Source: Branchipolynoe longqiensis (lineage: Eukaryota; Annelida; Polychaeta; Phyllodocida; Polynoidae). Taken from it: a DNA stretch of 64,000 nucleotides. The position numbers and the translations under genes were made by a program. Where the stretch lies: NCBI GenBank assembly GCA_030323885.1, contig CM059191.1, positions 1,426,001 through 1,490,000 of the forward strand. Direction: 5' to 3'. The notes beneath the pieces are model-generated. The model ran no database searches and had not been told where the DNA came from. It saw only the letters and a program-made list of their open reading frames with translations. Within the stretch, counting starts at the first letter, position 1; every line of letters starts with the position of its first letter. Shown here one piece after another: positions 1-11,572 of the stretch.

Positions 1-1174
1 ACAGAAAGTAACGAAAAAACATCATTGTTATCACGAGGCACAATATCAACAACATCATTTGGAGACAACATGTTATTCAGGACTGACGGATGAACAACGT
101 TCTCTATATCGGGGAGCACTGGCGCCGAGAGGCCGAGCACAGGATGCGGTCCGACAGCTGTTGACCCACTGACCGCGACCTGCCGCGGGTCACACTTCGT
201 CCCATGACCCTTGACCTCACGATGCAGCTCACCGCACCACGCAGCCCCGACCGAGGCAGGCGCAGCCGAGCAAGCAATCACAACACTCGCGGCGGCTCTA
301 GCAGAGAGCATGCCACGATCACTCACATCTGACTGCGCTGCGGACGCCGCCTGGGGAGCCTTCTTATCCAGAAAACGACGCTTCTTCAGACAATCTTGCT
401 CTTGGTGTGACAATATCCTCTTGTAACGGAGCGCACACCAGCCACAGTTATGTATATAGCGCATCGGAAGAACACCATGAGACTCAGCAAACCCGCAGTC
501 GTCCCCCCAGTTCCACTTATGGCAGGGCAACCCATTGACCTCCTTAGAATAGTCGTCACGCGGGTTTATCGGCTGCCCCGCCGGCTGCTGCTGGGATTGT
601 TGTTGTTGCTGCCCAGCGACCGGAACCGGCCTCTGCACAGCTGAACCTGCCTGCACGAACTGCCTGGCTGACACCGACTGGGCGGGGCTACTAGAGGAAT
701 GGGCGTCACTGGAACCGGCCGAGCTGCCTCCACCTGCACCGGTTGAAGAGGCACAGGAAGGGGAACTTGCACTGCAACCACGGGCCGCCTTCTCCTAGAG
801 GCCACCGGTGGGGGAAACACTACCGGCGACCGCGGCGGGGACAAAATGGGCGTGACTGGCGTAGGGGGCGTAGCCATCAACCCACGACACTCCAAATCAG
901 CGACCCGCACTGCCAACTCTCTATTCCTCACCAAATTCTCCCTCTGCATTTCAAACAAAGTCATGGTATCAGGGTCAGGAAAGTCCGGTGTTGCTGACGT
1001 TGACGCCACCGGCTGTTCGCACCTTCGAGAACCTCCCCCCTCCTCACAGGGCGGTTCAAGCCTTGCGCGTTTCCTCGCAGCCCTCTCACATTTCTTGCCA
1101 GCACTTCGTCCACACCCCGAACTAGACTTTACCGTTCCAGCCGGCCGTCCCCTCTTCTTCTTCTCTGGAGGCAT
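1..1174 (-). pseudogene. DIRS-like retrotransposon Gag, frameshifted, runs off the window
   Basis: Reading the minus strand from an ATG at 1174, the protein starts with a basic K/R-rich stretch (PPEKKKRGRPAG) and continues into a Pro/Ser-rich region. Around 760-800 the convincing frame changes, continues through a Gln-rich tract near 590-620, and reaches a Cys/His cluster (CHKWNWGDDC, then H..C..C and a later C) near 380-530. It stays open to base 1. This order (basic N-terminus, low-complexity middle, C/H cluster around a WN pair) matches the gag-like proteins at 11.6 kb and 36-38 kb in this window, which belong to elements with tyrosine recombinases. I infer a first ORF that packages element RNA. 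Pol would lie beyond the left edge. The frameshift argues for a dead copy. A gypsy-type gag is the main alternative. Confidence 0.5.
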
Positions 1175-1376
1175 ACCGCCAAGCGACCAAGGCACAGACC
1201 ATGAACGGAACTCCTCCAAGCAAGAGTGAAGCGACTAGCACTGCCGAGTGAAAGTGAGAAAGTGAAGAAACTCAGGCCGTCATGTGCCGAAAGTAGTGCG
1301 AGAAAAGTAAGTAGTCCGAGAAAATAGTGCGAGTGTCCGCGTTCGGAAATTATATATGTTGACTAGCCAACATACG

Positions 1377-1543
1377 TAATGTGACTGAGTGGGATATTGG
1401 GTCATGATGCTGGCGGTCTGATTTCCCAGTGGGACAGCACTATATCGCTACCATGAGTGCGTGAGCACTCTCACAAGTCGGTACCCGCCCTGATATGACC
1501 TTAGATGTTGCCAGGACGTAAAACTCCAACAACCAACCAACCA
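1377..1543 (+). repeat. SINE copy, head-truncated
   Basis: This matches the body and tail of the SINE that is full length at 6940-7262: a block starting taatgtgactgagtggga, a middle with ggtacccgccctgatatgac, then ccttagatgttgccaggacg and a CAAC-rich tail. The tRNA-like head is absent. Confidence 0.75.
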
Positions 1544-1730
1544 TTGTGCAAGACAGGAAGAAAATTGGTTGAGCAAGACAAAACAATAAAATGGCTTCCG
1601 ACAAGGCCAGGTGTTCAGATTATATAGGCTTTGTGTCTTTGACAATCAAGGGGTTGCAATATAAGAACAAAAATCACCACAACTAACATAACAGCTTAAT
1701 TAAAGTCCCCATGTCCTTCCACTCGTCTTG

Positions 1731-1890
1731 GAGTCGGACGTAGTTCAGGTGGTAGAGCATCCACCTGTGAAGGTGTGGATCATCCGATCGATCCTGCTTT
1801 CTTGGCAGTGCCCTCTATTTTAATGCCATTCCGTGGGTTGATTGATTGGTGGTTGCTTTACGCCGTGTTGGCAGCATAGAAAAGTTAGTT
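1731..1890. repeat. tRNA-like sequence joined to a SINE-tail-like segment
   Basis: Bases 1740-1800 resemble a tRNA: a box-A-like stretch gtagttcaggtggtagagc, then a box-B-like gatcgatcctg about 45 bases on. Next to it, 1848-1882 on the minus strand reads like a SINE tail (GGCGTAAAGCAACCACCAATCAATC). No clover leaf with paired acceptor ends is evident, so I call it a SINE-derived repeat, not a tRNA gene. Confidence 0.4.
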
Positions 1891-2210
1891 TTTTGTTCAA
1901 ACCATCGCTTTTACATGTAAAAGCAGACAATCAATTATGTGCCAATAGACACTCATTAAATTAAAAAGCTCACAATTAGATATTTGTGGCCAAGGGAAAC
2001 AAATTCCCGTAAAGATATGACAAGTTATATTATTAATTGATATAATTTATTTAGTAAACTATATGAGGTGGTACAGACCAGCTGCCCTCAAAAAGGCTAA
2101 AATGTTTTCTTGCTTTACTTTAGTAAAAAGGTCATGCATACTGTCTGCAGTGTAAAATTGTTGACACAGGGCCAAAAATTCAACACAAATTAGTCAAATG
2201 TGTTTGAGTG

Positions 2211-4680
2211 TCAGCAGGGACTGACACCCAATAGATTCAGTTTTGCGTAGAAAATGAGGCCCACAAATTTGGTTTCCTCAACGACTTTAGTGGGGTCCCT
2301 ATCAAGGGTCAGATCTGGTTCTGCATGCATTCTACGCAGCAGGCAGAAGTGCATGCAGACTGTTTTGGTCTTGGAAAATTTGAATCCGTTTAGAACTGAC
2401 CATTGATGGATCCCATTTATGCTTAATTGTAGCTGTCTCTCAATGACATTCATGTTAGCACCGCTGTAATATAAAACAAAGTCATCCACAAAAAGACTAC
2501 AGGAGACCCCCACCCCCGCTTTACAGCAGCAGCAATACCATTGACCTTGACCCCGAAAAGGGTCACAGCCAGTATGCTGCCTTTAGGTACTCCTAGTTCC
2601 TGTGAGTGCAGGCTCGAATAGTTAGTCTTGATGCGGACGCGGAAATGTCTGAAAGCTAGAAAGTTCATGATGAAAATTGGCAGGTGGCCACGAAGGCCAA
2701 TAGCATGGATTATCTTCCATGATGCCGTGCTGCCACGTTGTGTCATAGGCTATTTCGAGGTCGAAAAAGACAGCCACAATATGCTCCTTCTTAAGGAAAG
2801 CATCTCTTATGAAAGTCTCCATGTGAACCAAATGGTTGAGGGTGCTGCGGCCCGCTCTGAAGCCACATTGGAGGTTGGACAGGTGGTGTCCTGACTCCAG
2901 TAGCCAGATGAGGCAGTTGCTTACTATATGCTCCATGGTTTTACAGATGCAGCTTGTGAGGGCTATGGGATGATAGTTGTTGGTTTCACTCTGGTCTTTA
3001 CCAGGTTTGGGAATCAGTATTACTGTTGCCTCCCGCCAAGAGGTAGGGACGACACCCAACTCCCAGATGTTGTTGAAGAGTTGAAGCAGCAGTCTCAGCA
3101 CAGGTTCAGGGAGATGTTTAAAAAATTGATAATGAATTCCATCAGGTCCAACTGCCGTGTCATGCAAGCTTTCCAAAGAACCCCTCAACTCACCCATACT
3201 GAATGGGGAGTTGTAGTGCTCCTCGCCATCAGAAGAAAAGTCCAAGAGCTTTCGCTCTTGGCCTTCCTTGACGGCCAGAAAGCCCTGGAGGCAGTTTGCC
3301 AAAGACGGGTTTCCAGCAAAGATGCAAGCTAATTCTTCACTTAATTCATCGAGTGATGTGAGAATTGTGCCGTTGTGTTTCAAGTGTTGAACTACAGGAG
3401 AATCACCTCCCCTTCGGTTGATTCTCCTGATCATTGTCCAGACTTTGCCCAATGGAGTGCCTAGGTGATGCGAGAAACAAATTTTCTCCAACACTACCTC
3501 CGCGCTTCTTCGATTGTTCTGTGAGCATGAGGGCGCAGAATTTTAAAGAGCGCCAGATTTTCAGGAGTCGATCTCCTGTGAGATTTACGCTGAGCTTTCT
3601 TTCGTTCCTTAATAGCCCTCCTACAGTCGTCATCCAACCATGGAGGATTCAGACACTTGGGAGTTGCTGAGGTCTTTGGAACAGTTTTCTCTGCGATCCA
3701 TCTCAGCATCTCAGTGAAGGAATTGATCTCACTGATGTTTGGAATGAACTCCTCACGATGTAGGGTCTGAAGGTGGGCCAGTCGGCTTTAAGCAGCCTCC
3801 AGCTCCTCTCTTGCTCTACGGGAGATGCCCCTTCGCAATTAAGAATAATTGGGAAGTGGTCACTTCTGCAGAGGTCATCCCAGACCCTCCACGAAAAGTC
3901 CAGTGCCAGTTCTGGTTCTACACTGCTTAGATCAATGGCAGAGTATGTTTTGTAGCCGGGATGCAGATATGTGTAAGAAGCATCGTTCAATACACACAGA
4001 GCATGACTGGCCACAAGGTCCTCAATTCTCTTGCCTTTAGCGTTCCTATTGTCCCCCCCCCCATAGTGGGTTGTGGCCCTTAAAGTCACCCATAAGTAAA
4101 TATTGGTATGGTAACTGGTCCACAAGGGCATCCAGTTCTTGTAAAGTGAGAACGGAGCTTGGAGGAATGTAAATGGAACAGAGAGTTACAGTCTTATGTA
4201 GCATCAGATGAACAGCTACAGCCTGTAGTGTTGTGTCTAACGCCACTGGCGTAATATCACATCACGTCTGACCAGGATTGAGGAGCCGCCAGCGGCTTGG
4301 TCTCCATCTGGTGCATGCTTGTTATAAATGGTGTAGACTTTAAGGCTACAACTCTCAGAAGCTTTAATATAAGTTTCTTGTAAGCAAACAGCAAGTGGAT
4401 TGAGGTTACAACAAAGAAGAGACAACTCTTTGATGTTGCTCATAAAACCTTGGCAGTTCCATTGAATAAGAGATCCACCTGTCACTGTCATTTTGGAGCA
4501 GTGCCAGGTGTTCTCCCATCGCCTTTGGTTTGGGGGAGAGACTTCGGTTGTGGGTTTCCGCAGTCTCAGGCATCTCAATATCAGCCAGCGCCTGATATTG
4601 ATTTAAGGTTAAGTTTTTGGAGATCGATGAACCCCTGGACGTTTTGTCCGTAGGGGTCAAAGATCCCTTCCAAACTCCAG
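2211..4680 (-). pseudogene. LINE A (I-like non-LTR retrotransposon): ORF1 end, endonuclease and RT, broken
   Basis: Read on the minus strand from about 4680: an ORF1 tail, then an apurinic-type endonuclease (IQWNCQGF, CLQETYIKA, YIPPSS, LMGDFKGHNPLWGG, SDHFPIIL), then a reverse transcriptase (AVGPDGIHYQFFKHLP, LIPKPGKD, LQCGFRAGRSTLNHL, FFDLEIAYDTTW, LGVPKGSILAVTLF, SLFVDDFVLYY). The pieces lie in at least six different reading frames, so this is decayed. The FVDD box is the RT active-site motif; FDLEIAYDT is a worn FDLEKAYDT. The style fits the I/Nimb group of the Jockey superfamily. At about 4680 it joins the 3' part of LINE B. LINE A resumes near 7285, so LINE B appears to have landed in it. 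Confidence 0.8.
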
Positions 4681-7285
4681 GCATGACACTCCTCTCATAG
4701 ATTTTGGTGTTACTCATTTCTGTCAGTAGTATCGGGGCCGCCATATGTTTGGTGTACTTGTGGGGGGTTACTGTGTAGCCTGGTTTTGTGGTGTAGTGGT
4801 GTGCTAGTATTTTAAGGTGCGTTTCCCTTCTATTCGTCAATGGTGTTGTGTTGCATTTTTTGTGTAGTTCCATCGTAGGGTATCTTTTGTGTTCCTGGAG
4901 ACATATTTTGAGGGCTTTGTTTTGTATCACCTGCAGTTTGTTCAGAAGTTTGGTATTTCCTCCCATTAGACTACATCACCGTAGTCGAAGTAGGGGAGGA
5001 TCATACCCTTATATATTTTAATTGGCATGTTTTCAGTCATGTAGGATCTTAATTTTGCCAGGAGCCATATTTTGGGGTTTGCTTCTTTTATAGTGTTTGT
5101 TATGCAGAGGTCATAACTTAGGTGTCTGTCTAGGTCCACTCCCAGGTATTTGTAGTTGTCTACCTGCTCTAGCTCGCTGTTTCCCAGGAGACACTCTATA
5201 GTATTATTACTGGTTAGTCTTGTACCAAATACTACTGTTTTTGATTTACTGCTATTTATAGTTATTTTGTTTAGGTTTCACCACTCAGTCAGTTTTGTTA
5301 GTGTTTGATTCAGTTTTGTTTCTATTTCTTCAGTTGATTTGCCTGCAGTGTATACCACGGTATTATCTGCATATAACTGTATGCTATCAATGTCCAGCCA
5401 GTTGTTTAGATCATTTATGTATATGAGGAAAAGAAGTGGACATAGGACTGACCCCTGAGGTACCCCACAGTTTATTTTTTTCTCGTTTGATATGGCCCCC
5501 ATTTACTGTGGTGCATTGTTTCTGATTTTCTAGGTAGCTTGTTAGCCATTTCCCTGTTACTCCTGTTATTCCCATTTGGGATAGCTTGCTAATTAGGATA
5601 GTGTGGTCCACCATGTCAAAGGCTTTGCTGAAGTCGATGAATGCTGCACCCACTAGTTTCTTTTTGTTGATATTGTTAGAGATATCGTTTATTAAGTTAG
5701 CAATTGTTTTTATTGTTGAGTGTTTTTTTCTGAATCCGCCCTGTTTGCTGTTCAGTACTTTGTGTTCATTTAGGTGGTCCCTAACATGTCTATGCATTAC
5801 TTTTCCCATTAGTTTACCAGGTAGTGGTAGTATTGTTACCCAGGGTTTGTTTGTCACCCCCTTTGTGGAGCGGGGTGGGGTTACTTTGGCTATCTTCCAG
5901 CAGTCTACATATATGTGCCTTCTCTGAATGACTTATCGAAAAGGTTACATAAGACATCTGGGATGCATCCAAGTGCTTCCTTAAATACTATACTCAACAT
6001 GTTTTTGATGACTGACGGTTAGTTGTAGTCAATTTTTTTAATGAGATCTTTTATTTCTTCCATTGTGGTTTGGCAGTCCCAAATGGTTATGTTTAGTGTT
6101 GGTGCTTTCGTGGCCTAGTCAGAGTTAAATGTTTTGGATAGCTTATTTCCTATTGTGGAGAAATGTTTGTTTATTTTGTTTGCTGCATCACTGGTGTTGA
6201 TTTCAATTCCCTCATTGTTGTATTGGGTAATCGAGTCTTTATTTTTGTTGTTTGGGATTAGTATCTTTACATTTTCCCCAAATTTATGTGAGTTTTTTCC
6301 CCATTGTTGATCCTGTTTGACAATGTACTTTCCCTTGGCTTTCCCAACTGATTTCTGGCTCCGATTTCGTGCTTTATGGTAGTCTTCTATGTGTTGTAGA
6401 CACCCCTTTGTTTTAGCTATTTTACCTGTTTGGATTTGTCCATAATTGTGCTGATTAATTCTGGGGTTACCCATGGCTCTTGATTATTTTGGATTTTGAG
6501 TTTTTTTATTGGGCAGGTAGTGTCGAGATGATTTCTCGCTTCCCCAATGATAGTGTACTATTGGCCCTTTACATCTAGGTCGGTTTGGATTGGTAGTTTA
6601 AAAGATTTTTCCAGGTGGGCTGCTAGCACTTCCTTTGTGTAGTTTTGTATGATCTCCCCATAAGGGGCATGGTTTTGTTTTTGTTTTTTATTTTCTTTCT
6701 AGTAATATATATCAGTTCATGGTCGCTGATGCCCCAGTTCCTAGTTCCTGAGGTGTGTGTATGGTTTGAGTCTGTTATTATTAGGTCTATTATTGAGCTT
6801 TTTTCTCCAAGTCTAGTTAGTTCACTAATTTTTTGCTTTAGTCCCTTTCCTTTGATTAGGTTGTCCAGTGAGTTGTTTTTATTGTTTGTTTTGTAGTTTA
6901 TATTGAAGTCCCCCAGTAGGAATATCTCAGCTTTTGCAAACCAGATGGAATGGCCAAATGAGTTAGAGTGTCCGTCTCCCGTATTGGTAGATCATGGGTT
7001 TGAACCCTGGTGAAGTCAAACCAATGACTTAAACATGTATACTTGTCGCTTCCTAGCCTGTCGCTCGGCATTATTAGGATAGGGCAAGGGCTGGTTGGCT
7101 CAGTGTCAGGATAATGTGACCGAGTGGGATATCAGGTCATGGTGCTGGCGGCCTGGTCTTCCATTATAAAGTCGTCATGAGTGCACACTGTCACAACTCG
7201 GTACTCGTCCTGATATGACCTTAGATGTTGCTAGGATGTAAAACAACAATAAACAACAACAACAGCTTTTGCAAGCTTTGACACA
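4680..7285 (-). pseudogene. LINE B copy 1 (CR1/L2-like): partial endonuclease, RT and C-terminal domain
   Basis: On the minus strand this begins inside an endonuclease (AEIFLLGDFNIN near 6920, GISDHELIYITRKK near 6710), passes the linker with KAKGKYIVKQDQQWG (6350), and reaches the RT (LPLPGKLMGKVMHRH, QGGFRKKHSTIKTIANL, FIDFSKAFDMVDHTIL, GVPQGSVLCPLLFLIYINDL, QLYADNTVVY) and a C-terminal segment (LLNKLQVIQNKALKICLQ, ETHLKILAHHYTTKPGYT). It is the same family as the plus-strand copy at 31.8-33.1 kb. YADN replaces the catalytic YADD, and the frame is broken many times. The 5' end is truncated near 7285 and the 3' end stops at the LINE A junction near 4680. A SINE sits at 6940-7262. Confidence 0.85.
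6940..7262 (+). repeat. Full-length tRNA-derived SINE with 12-bp TSD
   Basis: The element has a tRNA-like head with box A (tggccaaatgagttagagtg) and box B (gggtttgaaccc), a body, the block gatatgaccttagatgttgc, and an (AAC)n tail. It is flanked by the exact 12-base duplication cagcttttgcaa at 6928-6939 and 7263-7274. Pol III transcription is expected from the boxes. Other copies lie at 1377-1543, 9560-9615, 9893-9978, 13640-13945, 44161-44213 and 61122-61412. The conserved 3' block resembles tails shared by several marine-invertebrate SINE families. Confidence 0.92.
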
Positions 7286-7700
7286 GAGTTCAGAGTTCGG
7301 TGAGGAGAGGCTTTGATGCCAACGCCTGCTAACGTGCTTGCACATAGCAGATTGATGGCATGCCCTTTCTTAGCCCACTCCACCAGAATATGTCCAGTTT
7401 GTAGCTTCTTCACGTCTTTAACTGTGCCAGCGATTCCCATAATGCCCTTGTGAATGGCAAAAGGGGAAAGTTTAGCAACTGATGCCTCATCATTTAATGA
7501 TTTGATCATAATGAATTGTGGCCAATCATCAGCGTTCAGACGTGAGTCCAAATCCGAGTATGATTTTGTTTCCGTGTCTAATATTCGTTTTATGTTTGGG
7601 GGGTTTTATGTAGCCATATTTAGGTTTTTTTTTGTTCATCATCCTCGCTCCGCACCCACCATGGAACCCTCAAAATTGGGGTGTGTAGCGCTGCGGTAAC
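7285..7700 (-). pseudogene. LINE A ORF1 fragment (RRM/gag-like domain)
   Basis: Minus-strand translation gives WPQFIMIKSLNDEASVAKLSPFAIHKG... and a continuation ending near SPHRTLNS. This is the pattern of the first RNA-binding domain of I-like LINE ORF1 proteins. It is in the same orientation as LINE A at 2.2-4.7 kb, and I infer it is the same copy, separated by the LINE B insertion. Bases 7560-7700 upstream in the same frame are less clear. Confidence 0.65.
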
Positions 7701-8408
7701 CGACAAATACACACCAGGGATAGGAGGATAATACACTCTAGCATGGAGGCAAAAAAGCATAACCAGTACTAGATTGACCATAACCACCGCCTTCTAGGAA
7801 GTGAAGAATGACTTAGTAGTTGTGATATAAATAAATATGAATACAGTTTGTGTATGATATAATATATTCATTCTCCATTAATCTATCTAGGGCTTGGCAT
7901 GACCAGCCGATTGATTGGAAGGGGCCAGTCCACCTCTCGTCTATATGAGGTCGAGGCCAAAGTGCAGTGTTGGTCCACAAGGAGCCTTGGCCCCTTGCAG
8001 TCCTCATGCACGAGGATCCCTTCCTCCACCGACACAAGCCGCGACTCACGGCAAATGAGTCACCCCATTTGTTCGCATTTATGATCTGCAAGGGGATGCA
8101 GAGGAACTATTCTAACCCGGTTCCTCACGGGGTCCATTCCGTGGGGGTCGTCTCACAGATGATGTTTAAATGGATTAACACAAAGTATAGTGAAAGTTGG
8201 ATTTTGGAGTGCTTGCAATCTACACACAGTTACAAGCCACAAACAAGAAGCAAGAAAACCAAAATTATTACTAAAGCTAAATTAAAAAGATTTGAAGCAA
8301 ATTGGACTAGTGCTTCCCAGCGGTGAACACAAGTATTAACCCACTTATCCGTTATGAGCAGGGTAAATAAAATCATCACCAAAAAACCCCTCCATTCAGA
8401 GATAGCTA
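7701..8408. other. Unassigned stretch
   Basis: No convincing gene. Bases 7890-8160 have higher GC and open frames on both strands, but neither translation shows a domain; a dispersed non-coding repeat is the simplest reading. Confidence 0.3.
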
Positions 8409-8831
8409 TATGGGTCGTTTCATGGTAAATGGGGGCCAAAGTGTGACATCAGGGTCAAAAATGAATATTGTGTATTTTCCTAATTTGTTCACTGAGTAGA
8501 AATATATGCATACAAAATGAATATTTATTTCAAATAAGAGTCTTCTTTTATTATTTCATTGACTAACAGGTAATATTCTATCCAAAATAAAGGTCTAGTA
8601 GGCTGTAGAAAAGTCTAAATTCTCCATGTCACAAATTCATGCCTTTAAAACATAATATTTTTGGAATGAAAATGTAGGCTTTTTTATTGTCACATTTTTT
8701 CATATCTATCCCTCCAAAGTGTAAGAATACCAATTCTATAAAGAAAATACTTCCTCTACTCTTTCCATAATTGTTTTTAACCATTACATACTGAAAAGTA
8801 CATTGGCCCATTTACCATGAAACGACCCACA
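8409..8831. mobile_element. MITE with ~29-bp inverted repeats and TA target duplication
   Basis: The left end tatgggtcgtttcatggtaa at 8409 is the reverse complement of the right end at about 8803-8831, with few mismatches. Both outer borders have TA (8407-8408 and 8832-8833), as in Tc1/mariner-type insertions. There is no coding capacity in the 423 bases, so this is a non-autonomous element. Confidence 0.85.
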
Positions 8832-8833
8832 TA

Positions 8834-9479
8834 GATGTAGTACCTACTAAACTAAGATTAATACATTTCAGGTCTTCACCCATAAGATATAAGCTATGAT
8901 GATAGCTCAGAAATATTTAAGTCAGAGCTCACCACAAATATATCTAAAGGAGAACATATAGTTTCTTATAGTTGAAAAGTAAAGTAGACGTGGGTGTTAT
9001 CTATGGGAAGCTCAAATACATTTGCCCGTCACTTACCACGTTATTCTCAGAACCAACACACCTAACCTACGACCACGGACACTCACTAATAATTGACTGA
9101 GCGTCCATGGCCCCTCAGAACTTCAAGTTGCATAGTCCGATGGTTTTGAATTTCTGACATTTTTGTGAGATAAGTATATTAAATTGATCATTATAATCTA
9201 CCTTACATTAGTTTGAAGTAACTTTTAATTGAAATGGTTAACTTTTGAGATATTTGAAATTCAAACATGTGAAAATAATGTTGGCAAGCACACCAAAACT
9301 CTGATACCATAGGCTTCTGCAGTAACAGGTTCTATTAAATCGAATCAGTGTTCCCTTCTATGTGGCAACAAATACTTAATAAGTGCATCAGTATCTAAGT
9401 TAGATATATAGAATCAAATCTAGATAATTGTTCTGATTTTGACAATTTGATGCATCATCGGACAATGCAGATTTAAGAA
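8834..9479. other. AT-rich stretch without recognised features
   Basis: I see no open frame, repeat or structured element that I can name here. Confidence 0.5.
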
Positions 9480-9760
9480 CATCACCTCTCAGCCTCGAAC
9501 CTGCTATCTCACACCTGACACTTCCATAAGCGTAACAAATAGCCCACCTCACTTAGGCTACACCGTCCTGATGTGACCTTAGATGTTGCCAGGACGTAAA
9601 ACCCCAACAACCAACCAACCAACCAACCTAAACTGCTACATTGACAAACAACAGTAATAATTAACAGGAGAGAATGTTGTCCACAGTTACCATCAATATA
9701 TATATAAAGTGAATTTGCATTTGAGAGTGACAAAATGCATTGGTGCATGTCACAACTGAA
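9480..9760 (+). repeat. Dispersed repeat with SINE tail, inverted partner at 44.03-44.35 kb
   Basis: The stretch from ctatctcacacctgacact through the SINE tail block (9560-9615) to the part containing acattctctcctgttaattatt when read in reverse has an inverted copy at about 44030-44345, including the SINE tail in the same relative place. This points to one larger repeat that already carried the SINE tail. Confidence 0.7.
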
Positions 9761-9892
9761 TACATCAACACTTTGTTTGCTGTTCCTATCACTAACTGAA
9801 TGACACTTTCCTCAGACCCAATGGATTTGTGATTCATGCAAACTTATGCAGATTAATGCAGTCAAAATTGTGCTGACATTAGTTTGTATCAA

Positions 9893-9978
9893 TGGTTGAT
9901 TGTTGGAGTTTTATGCCATGGAAACACCTATGATCATATCAGGACCCGTACCGACTTTTGACAGTGTGCACTCAAAGT
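9893..9978 (-). repeat. SINE 3' fragment
   Basis: Read on the minus strand, this has the block ending at the SINE tail: cggtacgggtcctgatatga, a diverged middle, and CCAACAATCAACC. It ends just before the start codon proposed for the gene at 9988. Confidence 0.6.
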
Positions 9979-9987
9979 GAAAACACA

Positions 9988-11202
9988 ATGAACTTCATCA
10001 TTCTTTTGATGCTGGCTGCTTCTGGAATAATTGGAACAAAAGGAGCTGAGGATATAGATTGTATGCTGGTATTTCTCCAGGATGAGTTTCGGGTGCCCTG
10101 TAGTCGTCTGCCTATAAATATCTCCCGCCCTTGCTTGGTGATGACTGACATAGATGTGACTGTTCTAAAAAGGACTAAGGTCGGTTAATTTATATATTGC
10201 TATCTAGAAATTAATTTAGAAACATGATTCAGTAAGCGGCAATGTTTATTTGTAATTCTCTTGCTCCAAAACAATTTCAATACTTAATAGTATATTTCAT
10301 CACTCTGATGTATATTGCTGCCATACTGAAAATCGTTTTAAATCTAGACAACAAATGTTTGCTATGTTCATCTGACTAACTTCATTTGATTCATTTAGCT
10401 ATCTATTACTAATAACAATTAATGTGACTGATTAATCTGTATAAAGCTACTCACAAAGAATATCTTGGGCTATATTTAAGTTTTTTGTTTGTAGGTTCTG
10501 CCAAAAGGGTCAGAAGTTGGACGATCGATGATATGTGCTAATTATACAAGAGGCGAGGGAGCTAATTGTTTCATAGATGATAGGAAAGATATTAAAGATA
10601 AAGGTGAGTGAAATAGCTTAGAGAATGTCTTCTAAAGAATTGACGATACTGTCAATTAGCTGTCTGATTATCTGCTTTTAACATGTATTCACTGCACAAA
10701 TATCTGATATCTTAGCTAGTTTTTTTTCACATAACACATTTCCTAACATTGAGTTTAGAGCTTCTATGAATACCAAAGAGTTGACCATAAAAAAAACAAT
10801 ATCATTTTATTACAGTGAATCATTGTCTAGAGTGAAAGCCATACAATTCAAATTCGGTATTTTCGATAAAACACATTGATCTACTTTCTCTGGATATGCC
10901 TTGGCCTGTGGCGATAGATGTCATGGCATGCGTGTCTCTGTATCTCATGACATTTAATATGAGAATTGATGGTGTATATCATTTAAGCTTTTAAGTGGAC
11001 ACCATGGACTGGACTTCTCCAACTCTAGCATGAAGCATCATGCTAATTGATAGTACCACACATACCATATGTCCTTATGAAGAAAGGTATCACGAGACAG
11101 AAGGTGAGAGGTTTTGACTGTATATGAGTAGTATCTGCTAATCATAAGCATGATGTTTTTTTCTTATTAATAGGTACCGGCAGTCATTTATTAGATCTTT
11201 AA
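9988..11202 (+). CDS. Predicted small secreted protein, three exons (9988-10179, 10495-10603, 11174-11202)
   Basis: The ATG at 9988 begins a classic signal peptide (MNFIILLMLAASGIIG, cleavage likely after the following TKGA). Exon 1 ends at 10179 before GTCGGT, in phase 0. Exon 2 runs from the acceptor tttgtttgtag (AG 10493-10494) to 10603 before GTGAGT, and stays open with one N-glycosylation site (NYT). A candidate third exon follows an AG at 11172-11173, keeps the frame and reaches TAA at 11200-11202. The mature part has five cysteines in exons 1-2. The spacing could fit a diverged Ig-like fold, but I do not recognise a family. Exons 1-2 are well supported by reading frame plus splice sites. 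Exon 3 is short and speculative, and the DIRS-like element starting at 11219 may have removed a true 3' end. Confidence 0.5.
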
Positions 11203-11572
11203 ACTGGGCAGGTTGGTAGTAATGCTTGCATTACGGTTGATTCGGGGCAGAAGTAGACACCCCCCCCCCTCTACCACCAACACTTCGCAGCTAACACCCC
11301 GCTGCTGACACTTGACCGCTCCTGCTCGCCCCACCCCCCTGGCCAACTAACATCTCTCTGCTGGTCGCCCCAGGAGCTTTCTCGCCTCCTCTCTCTCTCC
11401 CCCTTATAACCCTGGCCGTCGCTGCTTCATGTCTCTTCTTTTTTGGCCTTCACCTCTTGGATCTCTCGATGCATCTGCGATCATCTGCCCCTCCAGCCGC
11501 CTCCTGCTTCACGTCTCTTCTTTTTTGGTCTTCTCCTCTAGGATCTCTCGATGCAGCTGCGATCATCTCATC

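Noticed and set aside
1740..1800. Possible tRNA gene
   Set aside because: Box A and a weak box B are present, but acceptor and anticodon stems do not pair convincingly and a SINE-like tail adjoins.
7813..8326. Open frames on both strands (92 and 119 residues)
   Set aside because: Neither shows a family signature; likely a non-coding repeat.
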